DNA from: Candidatus Hydrogenedentota bacterium
GTDB taxonomy: Bacteria > Hydrogenedentota > Hydrogenedentia > Hydrogenedentales > SLHB01
NCBI GenBank assembly: GCA_013359265.1
Contig: JABWCD010000022.1
Coordinates: 1-64,000, forward strand
Direction of reading: 5' to 3'
Length of the DNA: 64,000 nt
Shown one piece after another: positions 17,490 to 27,618 of the stretch. Below the pieces are notes generated by a model. The model was not told the origin of the DNA, made no database searches, and saw only the letters and a program-made list of their open reading frames with translations. Position 1 is the first letter of the stretch. Every line of letters starts with the position of its first letter. A program made the position numbers and the translations under genes.

Positions 17490-19292
17490 TTACTCTGCGC
17501 CCTCACGTTCCGCCGCCGCGGACTCGGGCGTAAGCTCAACACGGTATGCCGTGAGTTCATCCGACGCGAGCGTGACGATTAAGGCATGGTTCTCTTTTCC
17601 GTTCAGCACGCCAAAACCGAGAAGTCTGCCTTGGAACGGGAGCGTCCCTTTGGCCTGCCCGTCGCTCGAAACGACGATCAATCCCTGCCCCGGGCTTTTC
17701 AGTATCCAATCTTGTTCCCCATCCCCATCGGCGTCGCCCGACGCAAATACCTGACTGCGCATCGCGTCCCTGCCTGTATGTATTGGCGTTGACCACGCGA
17801 CGAGCCCTCGTTCGTTGAACGCAAGCGCTTTTGCGCCCGAGTTGCCCAATTCGTCTCCGATCGCGAGTATCTGCACTCGTTCGGTGCTGTCGACCACCGT
17901 CGCGGACATAGTCGCGTAGTAGTGTCCCCTCGGCCGGATCGCGCGAATCGTGTTCCCCCTGTTGTCATATACGTACACCTGACCTCCCGCCTCGGTTGCA
18001 AAAACCCGGGCGGGATTCGAGGCTGTGGCGCCAATCACCGCCTGCGTCCAAACATTCCCGATGGACCGAACGGTCCACAGCCGTTTTCCCTCCGAACTTA
18101 CGGCGTGCAAACCACTGAAGCCATTCATTCCCACGATCATCTCGTCGCTGCCGTCGCCGTCCAAGTCGCCCCAATGCGCGCCGTTGATTCCCCACATCGA
18201 TTTGTATTTCCACACTTCGTTGCCGCTGGAGTCCGAAACGTGTACGGCGTTGCCCCACCGAGACAGCCCGAGCAGCCGCAGTCCATGGTCTTTATGAACT
18301 CCGGCCTCGATCTCGGTGACGGTTTGGAACCCCTCGGGCAGGGGAACCGCGGCAATTTCTGCGCCGTTCTCGTCGACGACATGAAGCGCGGGATCGTGAT
18401 CGACGATCAGTGCGTCTGAGAATCCGTCGGCGTTCCAGTCAGCAACGCACATTGCCTGCGGATTGTCGAATCGAATCGACCATGCTTGCGAGAATTGCAG
18501 GGTACCGTCCGCCGGATCGAGCGTTACTTCGACTGCCGGTGAAACTTCGGCGGGCGCATCGGTGTAATCGGGCGCGGTGGCAAGCTGGCGAAGTGTTTCC
18601 ACCGGCTGGTTGTCGACCGTTACCGCGTCAATTACTCCATTGCGGTCGATGAAAAACGTTGTGGGGTACCAGATGGTTTCATCGAATGGCCACGGCAGCC
18701 TTTCGAGGACAGCGACCTTGTATTTCGGCCGGCTGTCGCCAAATGCCTCCATATCACTTTGTCTTTTGGCGGCGATCCCCAGAATTACTACTTGGTCCGG
18801 GCTTACATCCGCGAAGAGTGCGTTAAGGCTTTTGACTTGTTCTTCGCAATCGGGGTCCCCCGAACGAAAAACGTCAATGACAACTCGTTTGCCCTTCAGG
18901 CCGGCGAGTGCAATCGACTCGCCTTCGAGTGTTTGAAGCTCAAGCTGGGGCGCTCGGACCCCGACCAATTCTGCATGGTCCTCCTTCAGCGCGATTTGGC
19001 CCATCTCGTCGAACGCCTTCGTAGCAAATTGAAACCCAACGATCACAGCAGCGGCCGTGGAAAGCAGTCCGATCACCGACAAGACGCAGCCGATAATGGC
19101 CATGGGGCGCCCTTCCGCGTTTTTCGACAGCGAGACGGCGCCCGTTACGACGCCCGCGATTGCGAGGATTCCGCCTACCAGGCAGGGCGCTGTGGGAATC
19201 GACACGAGGCCGAGAATCAGGCTCGCGACGGCCAGCCCCGTATCGGACGGCCGCGGAATTCTGCCAAGCGCCGGCGGTTCAGGAAAAGACAT
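17490..19292 (-). CDS. Membrane-anchored DUF4190 - thioredoxin-like - FG-GAP protein
   Basis: 600 residues from ATG 19292 (GGAGA nine bases upstream). Three parts are visible. Residues about 15-90 have two or three hydrophobic segments of the DUF4190 type (G-L-A-V-A-S-L-I-L-G-L-V-S-I-P...G-A-V-S-L-S). Residues about 105-240 resemble a TlpA/peroxiredoxin fold (V-G-V-R-A-P-Q-L-E-L-Q-T-L-E-G), but the redox CxxC is replaced by R-S-G-D-P-D-C, leaving one cysteine. The rest is a beta-propeller with FG-GAP/VCBS calcium sites (D-W-N-A-D-G-F-S-D, D-L-D-G-D-G-S-D-E, D-A-D-G-D-G-E-Q-D). It is probably a surface or periplasmic scaffold; redox activity is doubtful. Confidence 0.8.
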   Translation of the reverse strand: MSFPEPPALGRIPRPSDTGLAVASLILGLVSIPTAPCLVGGILAIAGVVTGAVSLSKNAEGRPMAIIGCVLSVIGLLSTAAAVIVGFQFATKAFDEMGQIALKEDHAELVGVRAPQLELQTLEGESIALAGLKGKRVVIDVFRSGDPDCEEQVKSLNALFADVSPDQVVILGIAAKRQSDMEAFGDSRPKYKVAVLERLPWPFDETIWYPTTFFIDRNGVIDAVTVDNQPVETLRQLATAPDYTDAPAEVSPAVEVTLDPADGTLQFSQAWSIRFDNPQAMCVADWNADGFSDALIVDHDPALHVVDENGAEIAAVPLPEGFQTVTEIEAGVHKDHGLRLLGLSRWGNAVHVSDSSGNEVWKYKSMWGINGAHWGDLDGDGSDEMIVGMNGFSGLHAVSSEGKRLWTVRSIGNVWTQAVIGATASNPARVFATEAGGQVYVYDNRGNTIRAIRPRGHYYATMSATVVDSTERVQILAIGDELGNSGAKALAFNERGLVAWSTPIHTGRDAMRSQVFASGDADGDGEQDWILKSPGQGLIVVSSDGQAKGTLPFQGRLLGFGVLNGKENHALIVTLASDELTAYRVELTPESAAAEREGAE

Positions 19293-19417
19293 AGTCGCGT
19301 CTCCACTCTCCCGGGCGGATCGCAATCATAGATAAGTCATATCAGACCTCGCAAGAGGAATCAGGAGCGAGTGTCAGCTTTCGGGAGCGTGGACGGCACA
19401 TTCCCCGATCGGAAACT

Positions 19418-20422
19418 CTATGTCCGCTTCAGTCGATCGAGCAGCACTGCCGCAAGAATCACAATTCCCAGAATTACCTGCTGCCCGAAACTTTCCATGC
19501 CTATCCATGTTAGGCCTGTGGCGAGGACGGCGATGATGAGCAGGCCGAGGAAGGTGCCGGCGATGGTGCCGCGTCCGCCGGCGAGGCTGGTGCCGCCGAC
19601 GACAACGGCGGCGATAACCTGCAGTTCGTCGCCGACGCCCACGGTGGGGTCGCCGCTTTTCATTTTTGAAGAGAGCATGAGGCCCGCGAGCGACGCGAAC
19701 ACGCCGGACATGCAGTAGACGGCCCATTTCACGCGGTCGATGGGCACGCCGCTCAAGCGCGCCGATTCTTCCGAACCGCCGATCGCGCGGACGTGCCGGC
19801 CAAACCGGGTCTGATTGAGCAATACGGCGCCCGCAACGAATATCGCGAGGAGGATCAGAACGCCAATCGGAATGGTCCCCGCGATCATGTGGCGGCCGAG
19901 AAAAGTGTAGCGCTCCGGAACGTCGAACACGGGCTTTCCCTGGACAATAAGAAAACCAAGTCCGCGGATCGTACTCATCCCCGCGAGCGTGGCGATGAAC
20001 GGGGGTATCTGGAATTTCGTGATGAAGAGTGCGGAAACGCTGCCTGCCGCGGCACCGGCGGCGAGCGCCACGCACCAGCCTACGAGCATCGCGTCCCAGC
20101 CCGCGCCGAGTTGTTTGGTTACCGATGCGCAGACCACGCCCGCGAACGCGATGAGCGATCCGACGGAGAGATCGATGCCGCCGCTGACGATGACGAAGGT
20201 CATGCCGACGGAAGCAACACCGTAGATGGCGGATTGGTTGAGGACGAGGAGCAGCGTGTCAATGGAGAGGAACGGTTTGATGCCTTGTCTGCGCGCGAGC
20301 AACTCAAAGGCAACGCATTCGAGGACCAGCGCGGCGATCAGGAAACCGTACGAAAGGAGAAAGGCGCGCGCGGGATTACGCGACGTCTGCAAGGCGCTGC
20401 CCCGTCGCGAGGTGCATGACAC
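19418..20422 (-). CDS. Sugar ABC transporter permease, RbsC family
   Basis: 334 residues, multi-pass inner-membrane protein of the CUT2 (ribose/xylose/galactose) importers. Family marks: G-I-D-L-S-V-G-S-L-I-A-F, F-I-A-T-L-A-G-M, S-E-E-S-A-R-L-S-G-V (the EAA-like loop contacting the ATPase) and G-G-T-S-L-A-G-G-R-G-T. The annotated start overlaps the ATPase gene by 47 bases; a TTG inside the overlap (in frame at A-L-Q-T-S-R) is an alternative. It is the third gene of a binding protein-ATPase-permease operon. Confidence 0.92.
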   Translation of the reverse strand: MSCTSRRGSALQTSRNPARAFLLSYGFLIAALVLECVAFELLARRQGIKPFLSIDTLLLVLNQSAIYGVASVGMTFVIVSGGIDLSVGSLIAFAGVVCASVTKQLGAGWDAMLVGWCVALAAGAAAGSVSALFITKFQIPPFIATLAGMSTIRGLGFLIVQGKPVFDVPERYTFLGRHMIAGTIPIGVLILLAIFVAGAVLLNQTRFGRHVRAIGGSEESARLSGVPIDRVKWAVYCMSGVFASLAGLMLSSKMKSGDPTVGVGDELQVIAAVVVGGTSLAGGRGTIAGTFLGLLIIAVLATGLTWIGMESFGQQVILGIVILAAVLLDRLKRT

Positions 20423-21884
20423 GCTCCTGCGTGGCGTCCGCCCGCGAAAGTTCGCCCGCGATGTGCCCCTCGTGCATCACGAGAATGCGATCGCACATGC
20501 CGAGGACTTCCGGCAGTTCGCTGGAAATCATGAGAATGCAGACGCCCTTGCGCACGAGCTCGTTCATGAGCTTGTAGATTTCGACTTTCGCGCCTACGTC
20601 GATGCCGCGGGTCGGCTCGTCGAAGATTAGAATCTTCGACTCGGTAAACAACCATTTCGCGAGTACGACCTTCTGTTGATTCCCGCCGCTGAGGTTCTGC
20701 GCGGTCTGCTCGATGGTCGGCGTCTTGATTTGCAGTTCCTTCACAAAAGAGCCCGTAATTTGCTTTTCTTTTGCGCGGTTCACGAACAGCCACTTCACGA
20801 GGGACCGCAAGTTCGCGAGTGTCGTGTTTTCGCGCACGGACATGCCGAGGATCAATCCTTGGTTTTTGCGGTCCTCGGTTAGCAGTCCGATGCCTTGCCG
20901 AATGGCGTCCTGCGGCGATTTCACGGTAATCGTCTTGCCGTCGAGCGTAATTGTGCCGGCATCGATCGCGTCCGCGCCGAAGACCGCGCGGGCGACTTCG
21001 GTCCGGCCCGCGCCGACAAGGCCGGTCAGGCCAACAATCTCGCCTTCGTGCAGGCTGAAGCTCACGTTGTTGAACGCACCCTTGCGCGACAGGCTTTCGA
21101 CGCGCAACCGTTCCTTGCCGCGTTCGAACACTTCCTTCGGAAACTCGTGCGTCAGTTCGCGCCCGACCATCATGCGGATGATGTGCTCGCGCGAGACGTC
21201 GGTCACCGGTTTCGTGGCAATGTACTCGCCGTCCCGCATTACGGTGACGCGATCGCCGATTGCGAAAATCTCCTCGAGCCGGTGCGAGATGTAGATCATC
21301 CCGATGTCCTGGCGCTTAAGTTCCTTGATGAGTTCGAACAGCGCTTCGAGCTCGTGGTCGGTCAATGTGGCCGACGGCTCGTCCATTACGATGATCTTCG
21401 AATTGAACGAAATCGCCTTGGCGATTTCGACCATCTGCTGCTGCGCGACGCTGCACTCGTTCACCGGTTTGCGGACATCGAGTTTCACGCGGATGCGCCC
21501 GAGAATCTCTCGCGCGTCTGCATACATCTTCTTCCAATTGATGAACGGGGTTTTCGGAATGCGGGGCTCTCGGCCCAGGAAAATGTTCTCTGCGACGCTC
21601 AAGTACGGGCTAAGGTTAAATTCCTGGTAGATCATGCTTATTCCAAGCTGCTGCGCGTGGTGCGGCGAATGGATGTGTACTTCTTCGCCGGACAGTCGAA
21701 TCGTGCCGGAGTCGAGCGGTTGCGCGCCGGAGAGAATTTTCATCAGCGTCGATTTGCCCGCGCCATTTTCGCCGACGAGGCAATGCACTTCGCCCGGGCG
21801 CAGATCGAGGTTGCCGTTCTTGACCGCGACGACGCCCGGAAACCGCTTGGTCACATCGCGCATTTCGAGAACAAATTCGGTCAT
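20376..21884 (-). CDS. Sugar ABC transporter ATP-binding protein, RbsA family
   Basis: 502 residues with two tandem ABC domains, as usual for CUT2 importers. The first has Walker A G-E-N-G-A-G-K-S-T and the signature-like C-S-V-A-Q-Q-Q-M. The second has the altered Walker A G-L-V-G-A-G-R-T-E typical of the family, the signature L-S-G-G-N-Q-Q-K, and Walker B I-L-I-F-D-E-P-T-R-G-I-D. The start codon overlaps the TAA of the binding-protein gene by one base, so translation is coupled. It energises import of a sugar or other small polar compound through the permease encoded next. Confidence 0.95.
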   Translation of the reverse strand: MTEFVLEMRDVTKRFPGVVAVKNGNLDLRPGEVHCLVGENGAGKSTLMKILSGAQPLDSGTIRLSGEEVHIHSPHHAQQLGISMIYQEFNLSPYLSVAENIFLGREPRIPKTPFINWKKMYADAREILGRIRVKLDVRKPVNECSVAQQQMVEIAKAISFNSKIIVMDEPSATLTDHELEALFELIKELKRQDIGMIYISHRLEEIFAIGDRVTVMRDGEYIATKPVTDVSREHIIRMMVGRELTHEFPKEVFERGKERLRVESLSRKGAFNNVSFSLHEGEIVGLTGLVGAGRTEVARAVFGADAIDAGTITLDGKTITVKSPQDAIRQGIGLLTEDRKNQGLILGMSVRENTTLANLRSLVKWLFVNRAKEKQITGSFVKELQIKTPTIEQTAQNLSGGNQQKVVLAKWLFTESKILIFDEPTRGIDVGAKVEIYKLMNELVRKGVCILMISSELPEVLGMCDRILVMHEGHIAGELSRADATQERVMHLATGQRLADVA

Positions 21885-22843
21885 TATTTCTGCTCCGCGT
21901 CGAGCGACGCCTTGTCAATGATGTCCACGCGCACCGGAACGATTTTGGGCACGGGCTTTCCCGCGAAATGATCGGCGATCGTCTGGATGGTGATTCTGCC
22001 GATTTCTTCCGGGTGTTGCACGGTATCGGCCTTCAGCGCCCTACCCGACCGAATGACATCACGCGCTTCCGGCGTGCCGTCGTAGCCGACAATAATGACC
22101 TTATCCTGCATGCCCGCGGATTCGAGCGCGGCGAGCGCCCCAAGGGCGGAATCGTCGTTGATTCCAAATATCGCGTTCAGATCGGACTGCGCCTGGATAA
22201 CGTCCTGCGCAGCGCGCATGGCCTTGTCGCGGCGCCCGTAACCCGGCGCTTTCTGCACGATCTTGATTTCGGGATATCCCTTGATCGCTTCCTCGAAACC
22301 GGCGACGCGCTCTTGAACGGACGCGACTTCGGCGTTGTCGATAATCGCGACATTGCCTTTGCCGTTCAGGAGCTTCGCAAGGTACTCGCCGATGAGCTTT
22401 CCGCCGAGCACATTATCGGACGCAATGTGCGACGTGACATTTGCGTTGTGTGCCGCGATGTCCGCGGTAAATACGGGGATACCCTTGGACGCGGCATCGT
22501 TAATCGTTGGCGCGATGCCCGCCGAATCACAGGGCGCGACGATGAGCGCATCCACGCCCTGCTGGACGAAGGTTTCGATCTGGTTGATTTGCTTGGGACT
22601 CTGGAACTCGGCGTACTGGATGCGCAGCGAATACCCTTGTTTCTTTGCTTCGGTTTCCATTGCCGCGACGAGGTCTCGATAGAACTGGTGTCCCTGCGTG
22701 AGGAGCGACGCGCCAACGGTCTTCGATGCCGAGGCCGGTGGCGGCGGCTCCCCCACTGCGCCCGCTGCCGGCTCACCAGGAGTGGGCGAGCAGCTCGTGA
22801 TCGCGGCCAAGATAGTCAGAACTGTAAGAATTGGAAAGCGCAT
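21884..22843 (-). CDS. Sugar ABC transporter substrate-binding lipoprotein, RbsB-like
   Basis: 319 residues from ATG 22843; the open frame continues upstream without a good start. The N-terminus is a lipoprotein signal with lipobox A-I-T-S-C, then a proline/alanine linker. The periplasmic-binding fold follows: L-L-T-Q-G-H-Q-F-Y, I-E-T-F-V-Q-Q-G-V-D-A-L-I-V-A-P, I-P-V-F-T-A-D-I, G-K-L-I-G-E-Y, and I-V-G-Y-D-G-T-P-E-A at the hinge. Binding residues fit the sugar-binding protein fold (Peripla_BP_4), but the ligand is not predictable. It is the first gene of the operon. A ROK kinase at 35 kb could act on the imported sugar, which is only a guess. Confidence 0.92.
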   Translation of the reverse strand: MRFPILTVLTILAAITSCSPTPGEPAAGAVGEPPPPASASKTVGASLLTQGHQFYRDLVAAMETEAKKQGYSLRIQYAEFQSPKQINQIETFVQQGVDALIVAPCDSAGIAPTINDAASKGIPVFTADIAAHNANVTSHIASDNVLGGKLIGEYLAKLLNGKGNVAIIDNAEVASVQERVAGFEEAIKGYPEIKIVQKAPGYGRRDKAMRAAQDVIQAQSDLNAIFGINDDSALGALAALESAGMQDKVIIVGYDGTPEARDVIRSGRALKADTVQHPEEIGRITIQTIADHFAGKPVPKIVPVRVDIIDKASLDAEQK

Positions 22844-23217
22844 GCCCCGGGATCCCCTCAACGCCGATACTTTACTTTGGAACCGCGCCGGAGGGCAACC
22901 ACGTACCTTGGGGCGGCGACGTTTCGTGGCAACCCGGCCTGCCTGGCCGAAGCCCGGCTTGAAAGCCAGATTCGGCATTTTGTAAAGTGTTTTATTGGGA
23001 CTTGCATAGTACGGCCCGGCGAGACAGGGCCATTGGAGTTTTAGACTACGCAAAATAGTCAATTAATTCGATTAATTCAGAATTTTTTTGCTTGTAACGA
23101 TACCGGGGGTTTGTGGTAATATGTTAAGAAGTGGAAGTTAGTCAAGAGTTGACTGGCATTCCCTGTTGGCATGGGGCCAATCGAAATAGGTGGAAACGAG
23201 AAGAGGAGAAACGTCAA
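22844..23217. other. Divergent intergenic region, ABC operon / small-peptide gene
   Basis: 374 bp. The part 23090-23217 holds the promoter and leader of the 44-residue gene, with an AGTCAA-GAG-TTGACT inverted repeat at 23140-23154 that might be an operator. An AT-rich stretch (23043-23100) separates the divergent units. I see no clear promoter for the ABC operon. Confidence 0.5.
23092..23122 (+). promoter_or_regulatory. Probable extended -10 promoter of the 44-residue gene
   Basis: TGGTAATAT (23114-23122) is a good extended -10. A TTGTAA at 23092-23097 is a weak -35 with a 19-base spacer. The predicted start of transcription is near 23129, giving a leader of about 90 bases. Confidence 0.5.
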
Positions 23218-23352
23218 ATGCTTCCATCCGCACTGTGTGACCTTCTGAGCCAGATTCTTGGACCGCTGACCGAAATCCCGTACATCGGCGACATCTTCGC
23301 CCGGATTTTGGACTTCGTCGAGACTCTGTGCGAAGAAGAGGCTGCCTCCTAG
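23218..23352 (+). CDS. Small protein (44 residues), unknown function
   Basis: ATG 23218 has AGGAG nine bases upstream (23204-23208), and the frame ends in TAG at 23352. The peptide is mostly hydrophobic and acidic: it starts M-L-P-S-A-L-C-D-L-L-S-Q-I-L-G, continues P-Y-I-G-D-I-F-A-R-I-L-D-F-V and ends C-E-E-E-A-A-S. It would form one or two amphipathic helices; there is no signal peptide and no full membrane span. It is a monocistronic unit with its own promoter-like sequence and a near-perfect terminator 25 bases after the stop, which argues for real and fairly strong expression. I do not recognise it. Confidence 0.72.
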   Translation: MLPSALCDLLSQILGPLTEIPYIGDIFARILDFVETLCEEEAAS

Positions 23353-23377
23353 TTCGCAGGCCGCTTCTTAGGAATTG

Positions 23378-23424
23378 GGGCGGGACGATTGGACTCGAAA
23401 CCAATCGTCCCGCCCGCGTTGTTT
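23378..23424 (+). terminator. Strong intrinsic terminator of the 44-residue gene
   Basis: GGGCGGGACGATTGG (23378-23392) pairs perfectly with CCAATCGTCCCGCCC (23401-23415) across an 8-base loop, followed by GCGTTGTTT. A 15-bp perfect stem is far beyond chance. Confidence 0.85.
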
Positions 23425-23581
23425 ATTCCCATCTGCATTCGCGCCACTCGACTGCCTGCGGCGCGTCGTTGTTGCTCCCGGGTCCCGGGTGCCGGCGGCA
23501 GGCCGAGACAGGAAATCCTGTATTTTCTATTGACCTTTCGGCGCTGCTTTGGAATCATGGTACGCAGGAGGAATGTGAAGG

Positions 23582-26500
23582 ATGCTCTTGCGCTGCTACT
23601 CTGTCGCGTGTCTGTGTTTATGCGCCAATCTTGGCGCGGCGGCGGACGACCCGCCATCCGCTCAAGCAGCGGCACCGCCGTCGGTCGATTCCATTGTCGA
23701 GCTGCTGAAGAAGCTCGAAGCGGACCCGGCCTCCCGGTCGAAAGCGGAGGAGGCGCTGAAGCAGGGGCTTGAGGATATCCGCAAGCAGGTCATGGACTCG
23801 CAGGGCCCGCTGGATGCGGCCGCTGCCGAAGCGGAGGCGGCTTCCAAGAAAGCGGGGGAGCTTGACGCAAAAGTCAAGGACCTGACCGCGCAGCTCGACG
23901 CCGCAAAGAAGGAAGCCGAAGACAGCAACTCCGCGCTACCCGCCCTCCAACAAAAACTGGATGAAGCGCGCAAGCAGCAAAAGGAATTGTCAGATAGACT
24001 GGCGGTTTACGAGCGCGCGTTGGAACTTGTCGGTGCGCTGAACGACAAAACCGAATCACCCGCACCCGAACAATCGAAGCCAGAACCTGCCCCAGCCGGC
24101 GAAGCGAAAGTGGCAGCGCTCCCGGCTGTGAACGACACCGATCGCGTGAACTTTAACCGGGACATCCGCCCGATCCTCTCAAACAATTGTTTCGCGTGCC
24201 ACGGGCCGGACGACAAGGAGCGGAAAGCGGACCTGCGCTTTGATGAGGGCGAAAGCGCGTACAGGGCGGGCAAATCGGGCAAGACGGCCGTTGTGCCCGG
24301 CGACGTGTCGGCGAGTGAACTAGTGGCCCGGGTTACCGCGAGCGACGCCGCCGACCGCATGCCGCCGGAAAGCTTTGGGAAGACGCTGACATCCAAGCAA
24401 GTGGACTTGCTCAAGAAGTGGGTTGAGCAGGGCGGCAAGATGGAGAAGCACTGGGCCTTTGTGCCGCCGGTGGCGCATGAAGTGCCCGCGGTCGAGCACA
24501 AGGACTGGGTGCGAAACCCAATTGACAATTTCATAGTTGCGCGCCTCGAACGCGAGGGGCTCGAGCCGGCGTTGGAGGCGGACAAGACCACGTTGATCCG
24601 CCGGGCGACGCTGGACCTCACCGGACTGCCGCCGACACCGAGCGAAATCGAGCAATTCCTGAGTGACACAAGTCCGGACGCATACGAGAAGGCGGTGGAC
24701 CGCATTCTCGCGTCGCCGCACTACGGCGAGCAGATGGCGCGCTACTGGCTCGATGTGAGCCGCTACGCGGACACGAATGGGTATCATGTGGACAACGAGC
24801 GGTACATGTGGCGTTGGCGCGACTGGGTGATCGACGCGTACAACCGAAACCAGCCGTTCGACCAATTCACCATCGAGCAGCTTGCGGGCGACCTGTTGCC
24901 GAACCCCACGCTCGAACAACGCATCGCGACCGGATTCAACCGCAACCACATGATTACGTTCGAAGGCGGCGTCATACCCGAAGAGTATCGCGTTGCGTAT
25001 GTCGTCGATCGCGTGAACACGACGGGCACGGTGTGGATGGGCCTGACGGTCGGGTGCGCGCAGTGTCACGATCACAAGTTCGATCCGTTCACGATGAAAG
25101 ACTTTTACCAGTTCTTCGGCCTGTTCAATTCGGTGCCGGAGCAAGGGTCCGACGGTAACAAAGGCAACGCGGTTCCGCACATTAAAGCGCCGCTGCCCGA
25201 TCAGAAAGTTGCGTTGGACGCGGTGCAAATTGAAGTGGACGCCGCACTCGCGAACTTGCGGAGGCCCGTTCCCGAGATTGACGCGGCACAGGCCGAATGG
25301 GAAAAAGGCGCGGGGGAGAAGGTGCGCGCCCGTTGGCAGGTCCTCGATCCCGCGACGGTAACTTCGACCGGGGGCGCGACGCTGAAGGAGCAATACGACC
25401 GGTCGGTCCTCGCCGAAGGGACGAACCCGGAGAAGGACACGTACGAGTTCGTTGTGCCTACCGACGTGACGGACTTCACCGCCATCCGGCTCGAAGCAAT
25501 GAAGGACGACACCTTGCCGGGCAAAGGTGCGGGCCGCGCGGAGAATTCTAACTTTGTACTGACCGAGTTCGAGGTCGAAATCGCGGCGGCGTCCGATCCA
25601 GAAAAATTCGACCGGGTGCTGCTCGCCGCGGCCAACGCGGACTTTTCACAGTCAACTTTCGAGGTGGCAAAAGCGATAGACGGTAATCCAGAGACCGGCT
25701 GGTCCGTCGACGGCGAGGCGAAGAAAGAAGCGCGCACGGCGGTTTTCGCGACGTCGCGGCCGTACGGGTACGCGGGCGGATCGGTGCTGCGGTTTCGGCT
25801 AAAACAGGAATCGAAGTTCGCCGGACACAACATCGGCCGCTTTCGGCTTTCACTGACAAAAGATCAGTCCATGGCGCCGGCGGACTTCGGCCCATGGTAC
25901 GTGAACGGCCCGTATGTGGCGGAAGATGGCAAGACCGCGTACGAGACCGCGTACGATCCGGAAAAGGGCGTCGACTTAACGGCAACCTATGACGATCAGC
26001 GCGCGAAGTGGGTGTTGATGCCGGGCCTCAAGGATGGCGAAGCGCACGACCTGAGCGGCAACGTGGCGGCGACGTACCTTTACCGCACCATTACCGCGCG
26101 GAGCGCGCGGACAATATCGTTTGGCGTGGGCACGAACGATGCCGTCAAGATTTGGGTCAACGAACAGGTTGTTCTGGATCAGAACGTACAGCGCGCACTG
26201 AAGGCCGACCAGGACATCGTCACTGCAAACCTCGTCGAAGGCGAGAACCGCGTGCTGATGAAAGTCGTGAACTACGGTAATGCCTATCAGTTCGCGTTCC
26301 GAAAGACAGACGAAACCGTCGGCGATATTCCGATCTCGATCGAACAAATCCTCATCGCGCCGGAGACCGCGAGGACGGACGGTCAGTTGGCGTCGTTGCA
26401 GGAGTATTTCCGCGCGCGGAACTGGTCCGAGTGGCCCGCACTCCAGGCGGACCTCGCGGCCCTCAACCAGAAGAAAGCGACGATTGAAAAAGACGTGCCC

Positions 26501-27595
26501 ACGACGATGGTGATGGCGGAACTCGAGACGCCGCGCGAAACTTTCATGTTGAAGCGCGGTCAATACGACCAGCCGGGAGAGACAGTGCAGCCCGCAGTGT
26601 TCACGACGCTTGCGCCCATGCCGGCGGAGACCACCGCGAACCGGCTCGGTCTTGCGAAATGGCTGGTCGATCCAACGCACCCGCTCACGGCGCGCGTCAC
26701 GGTGAACCGCTATTGGCAACATTACTTCGGCGATGGGCTTGTCAAGACGACGGAAGATTTCGGCGTGCAGGGCGAATGGCCGTCACATCCAGAGCTGTTG
26801 GACTGGCTTGCACTCGAGTTCATCCGCAGCGGGTGGGACGTGAAGGCGATGCAGAAGCTCATCGTCACTTCGGCGACCTATCGTCAGTCTGCGAAGTCTA
26901 CGCCGGAGTTGAACGAACGGGACCCCGAAAACCGATTGCTTGCGCGCGGGCCGCGCTATCGCATGGACGCCGAAATAGTGCGCGACAACGCGCTCGCCGT
27001 TAGCGGACTGCTCGTGCCAACGATTGGCGGGCCGAGCGTGAAACCGTATCAGCCGAAGGGCATCTGGGAAGAAGTGTCGTACGGCGACAAGACGTATACC
27101 GCCCAATACTTCGAGCAGGACCACGGCGATGCGTTGTATCGGCGCAGCATGTACACGTTCTGGAAGCGCCAATCGCCGCCGCCGTCGATGCTCATCTTCG
27201 ACGCGCCAAGCCGCGAGGTGTGTACGGCGCGGCGCGCGCGCACGAATACGCCGCTCCAGGCGCTCGCACTGCTCAACGATCCGCAGTTCGTCGAGGCGTC
27301 GCGAATGCTCGCGGAACGCATGATGAAAGAGGCGGGGCCGGACCCGCTCGAGCGCATGAGTTACGCGTTCCAGCTCGCGACCGCGCGGAAGCCCGCGGGC
27401 GAGGAGTGCACGGTGCTCGTCGATACGTTCACGAGGCAACTCGAGACATATCGCGCGAAGCCGGACGCCGCGCTCGAGTTGCTCTCCGTCGGCGAAGCGA
27501 AGCGCGACGAAACGCTCGATGCCGCGGAACTGGCCGCGTACACGACTATCGCGAGCATGATCTTGAATCTGGACGAAACGGTGACGAAAGGGTAG
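23582..27595 (+). CDS. Planctomycete-type PSD1 protein: cytochrome-like, DUF1549 and DUF1553
   Basis: 1337 residues with a signal peptide. An alanine/lysine/glutamate-rich coiled coil covers about 35-155. A haem-binding PSCyt1 domain (C-F-A-C-H after P-I-L-S-N-N) starts near 200. DUF1549 follows ([36 protein letters not shown]), giving a second CxxCH. A middle section has discoidin-like and PA14-like stretches (about 600-900). DUF1553 ends the protein ([27 protein letters not shown]). Such proteins are abundant in Planctomycetota and neighbours, exported, and suspected to take part in polymer catabolism; no reaction is proven. Paired with the DUF1501 gene as usual. Confidence 0.93.
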   Translation: MLLRCYSVACLCLCANLGAAADDPPSAQAAAPPSVDSIVELLKKLEADPASRSKAEEALKQGLEDIRKQVMDSQGPLDAAAAEAEAASKKAGELDAKVKDLTAQLDAAKKEAEDSNSALPALQQKLDEARKQQKELSDRLAVYERALELVGALNDKTESPAPEQSKPEPAPAGEAKVAALPAVNDTDRVNFNRDIRPILSNNCFACHGPDDKERKADLRFDEGESAYRAGKSGKTAVVPGDVSASELVARVTASDAADRMPPESFGKTLTSKQVDLLKKWVEQGGKMEKHWAFVPPVAHEVPAVEHKDWVRNPIDNFIVARLEREGLEPALEADKTTLIRRATLDLTGLPPTPSEIEQFLSDTSPDAYEKAVDRILASPHYGEQMARYWLDVSRYADTNGYHVDNERYMWRWRDWVIDAYNRNQPFDQFTIEQLAGDLLPNPTLEQRIATGFNRNHMITFEGGVIPEEYRVAYVVDRVNTTGTVWMGLTVGCAQCHDHKFDPFTMKDFYQFFGLFNSVPEQGSDGNKGNAVPHIKAPLPDQKVALDAVQIEVDAALANLRRPVPEIDAAQAEWEKGAGEKVRARWQVLDPATVTSTGGATLKEQYDRSVLAEGTNPEKDTYEFVVPTDVTDFTAIRLEAMKDDTLPGKGAGRAENSNFVLTEFEVEIAAASDPEKFDRVLLAAANADFSQSTFEVAKAIDGNPETGWSVDGEAKKEARTAVFATSRPYGYAGGSVLRFRLKQESKFAGHNIGRFRLSLTKDQSMAPADFGPWYVNGPYVAEDGKTAYETAYDPEKGVDLTATYDDQRAKWVLMPGLKDGEAHDLSGNVAATYLYRTITARSARTISFGVGTNDAVKIWVNEQVVLDQNVQRALKADQDIVTANLVEGENRVLMKVVNYGNAYQFAFRKTDETVGDIPISIEQILIAPETARTDGQLASLQEYFRARNWSEWPALQADLAALNQKKATIEKDVPTTMVMAELETPRETFMLKRGQYDQPGETVQPAVFTTLAPMPAETTANRLGLAKWLVDPTHPLTARVTVNRYWQHYFGDGLVKTTEDFGVQGEWPSHPELLDWLALEFIRSGWDVKAMQKLIVTSATYRQSAKSTPELNERDPENRLLARGPRYRMDAEIVRDNALAVSGLLVPTIGGPSVKPYQPKGIWEEVSYGDKTYTAQYFEQDHGDALYRRSMYTFWKRQSPPPSMLIFDAPSREVCTARRARTNTPLQALALLNDPQFVEASRMLAERMMKEAGPDPLERMSYAFQLATARKPAGEECTVLVDTFTRQLETYRAKPDAALELLSVGEAKRDETLDAAELAAYTTIASMILNLDETVTKG

Positions 27596-27618
27596 GTGGA
27601 AGGGTCTCCGCAGGTACT

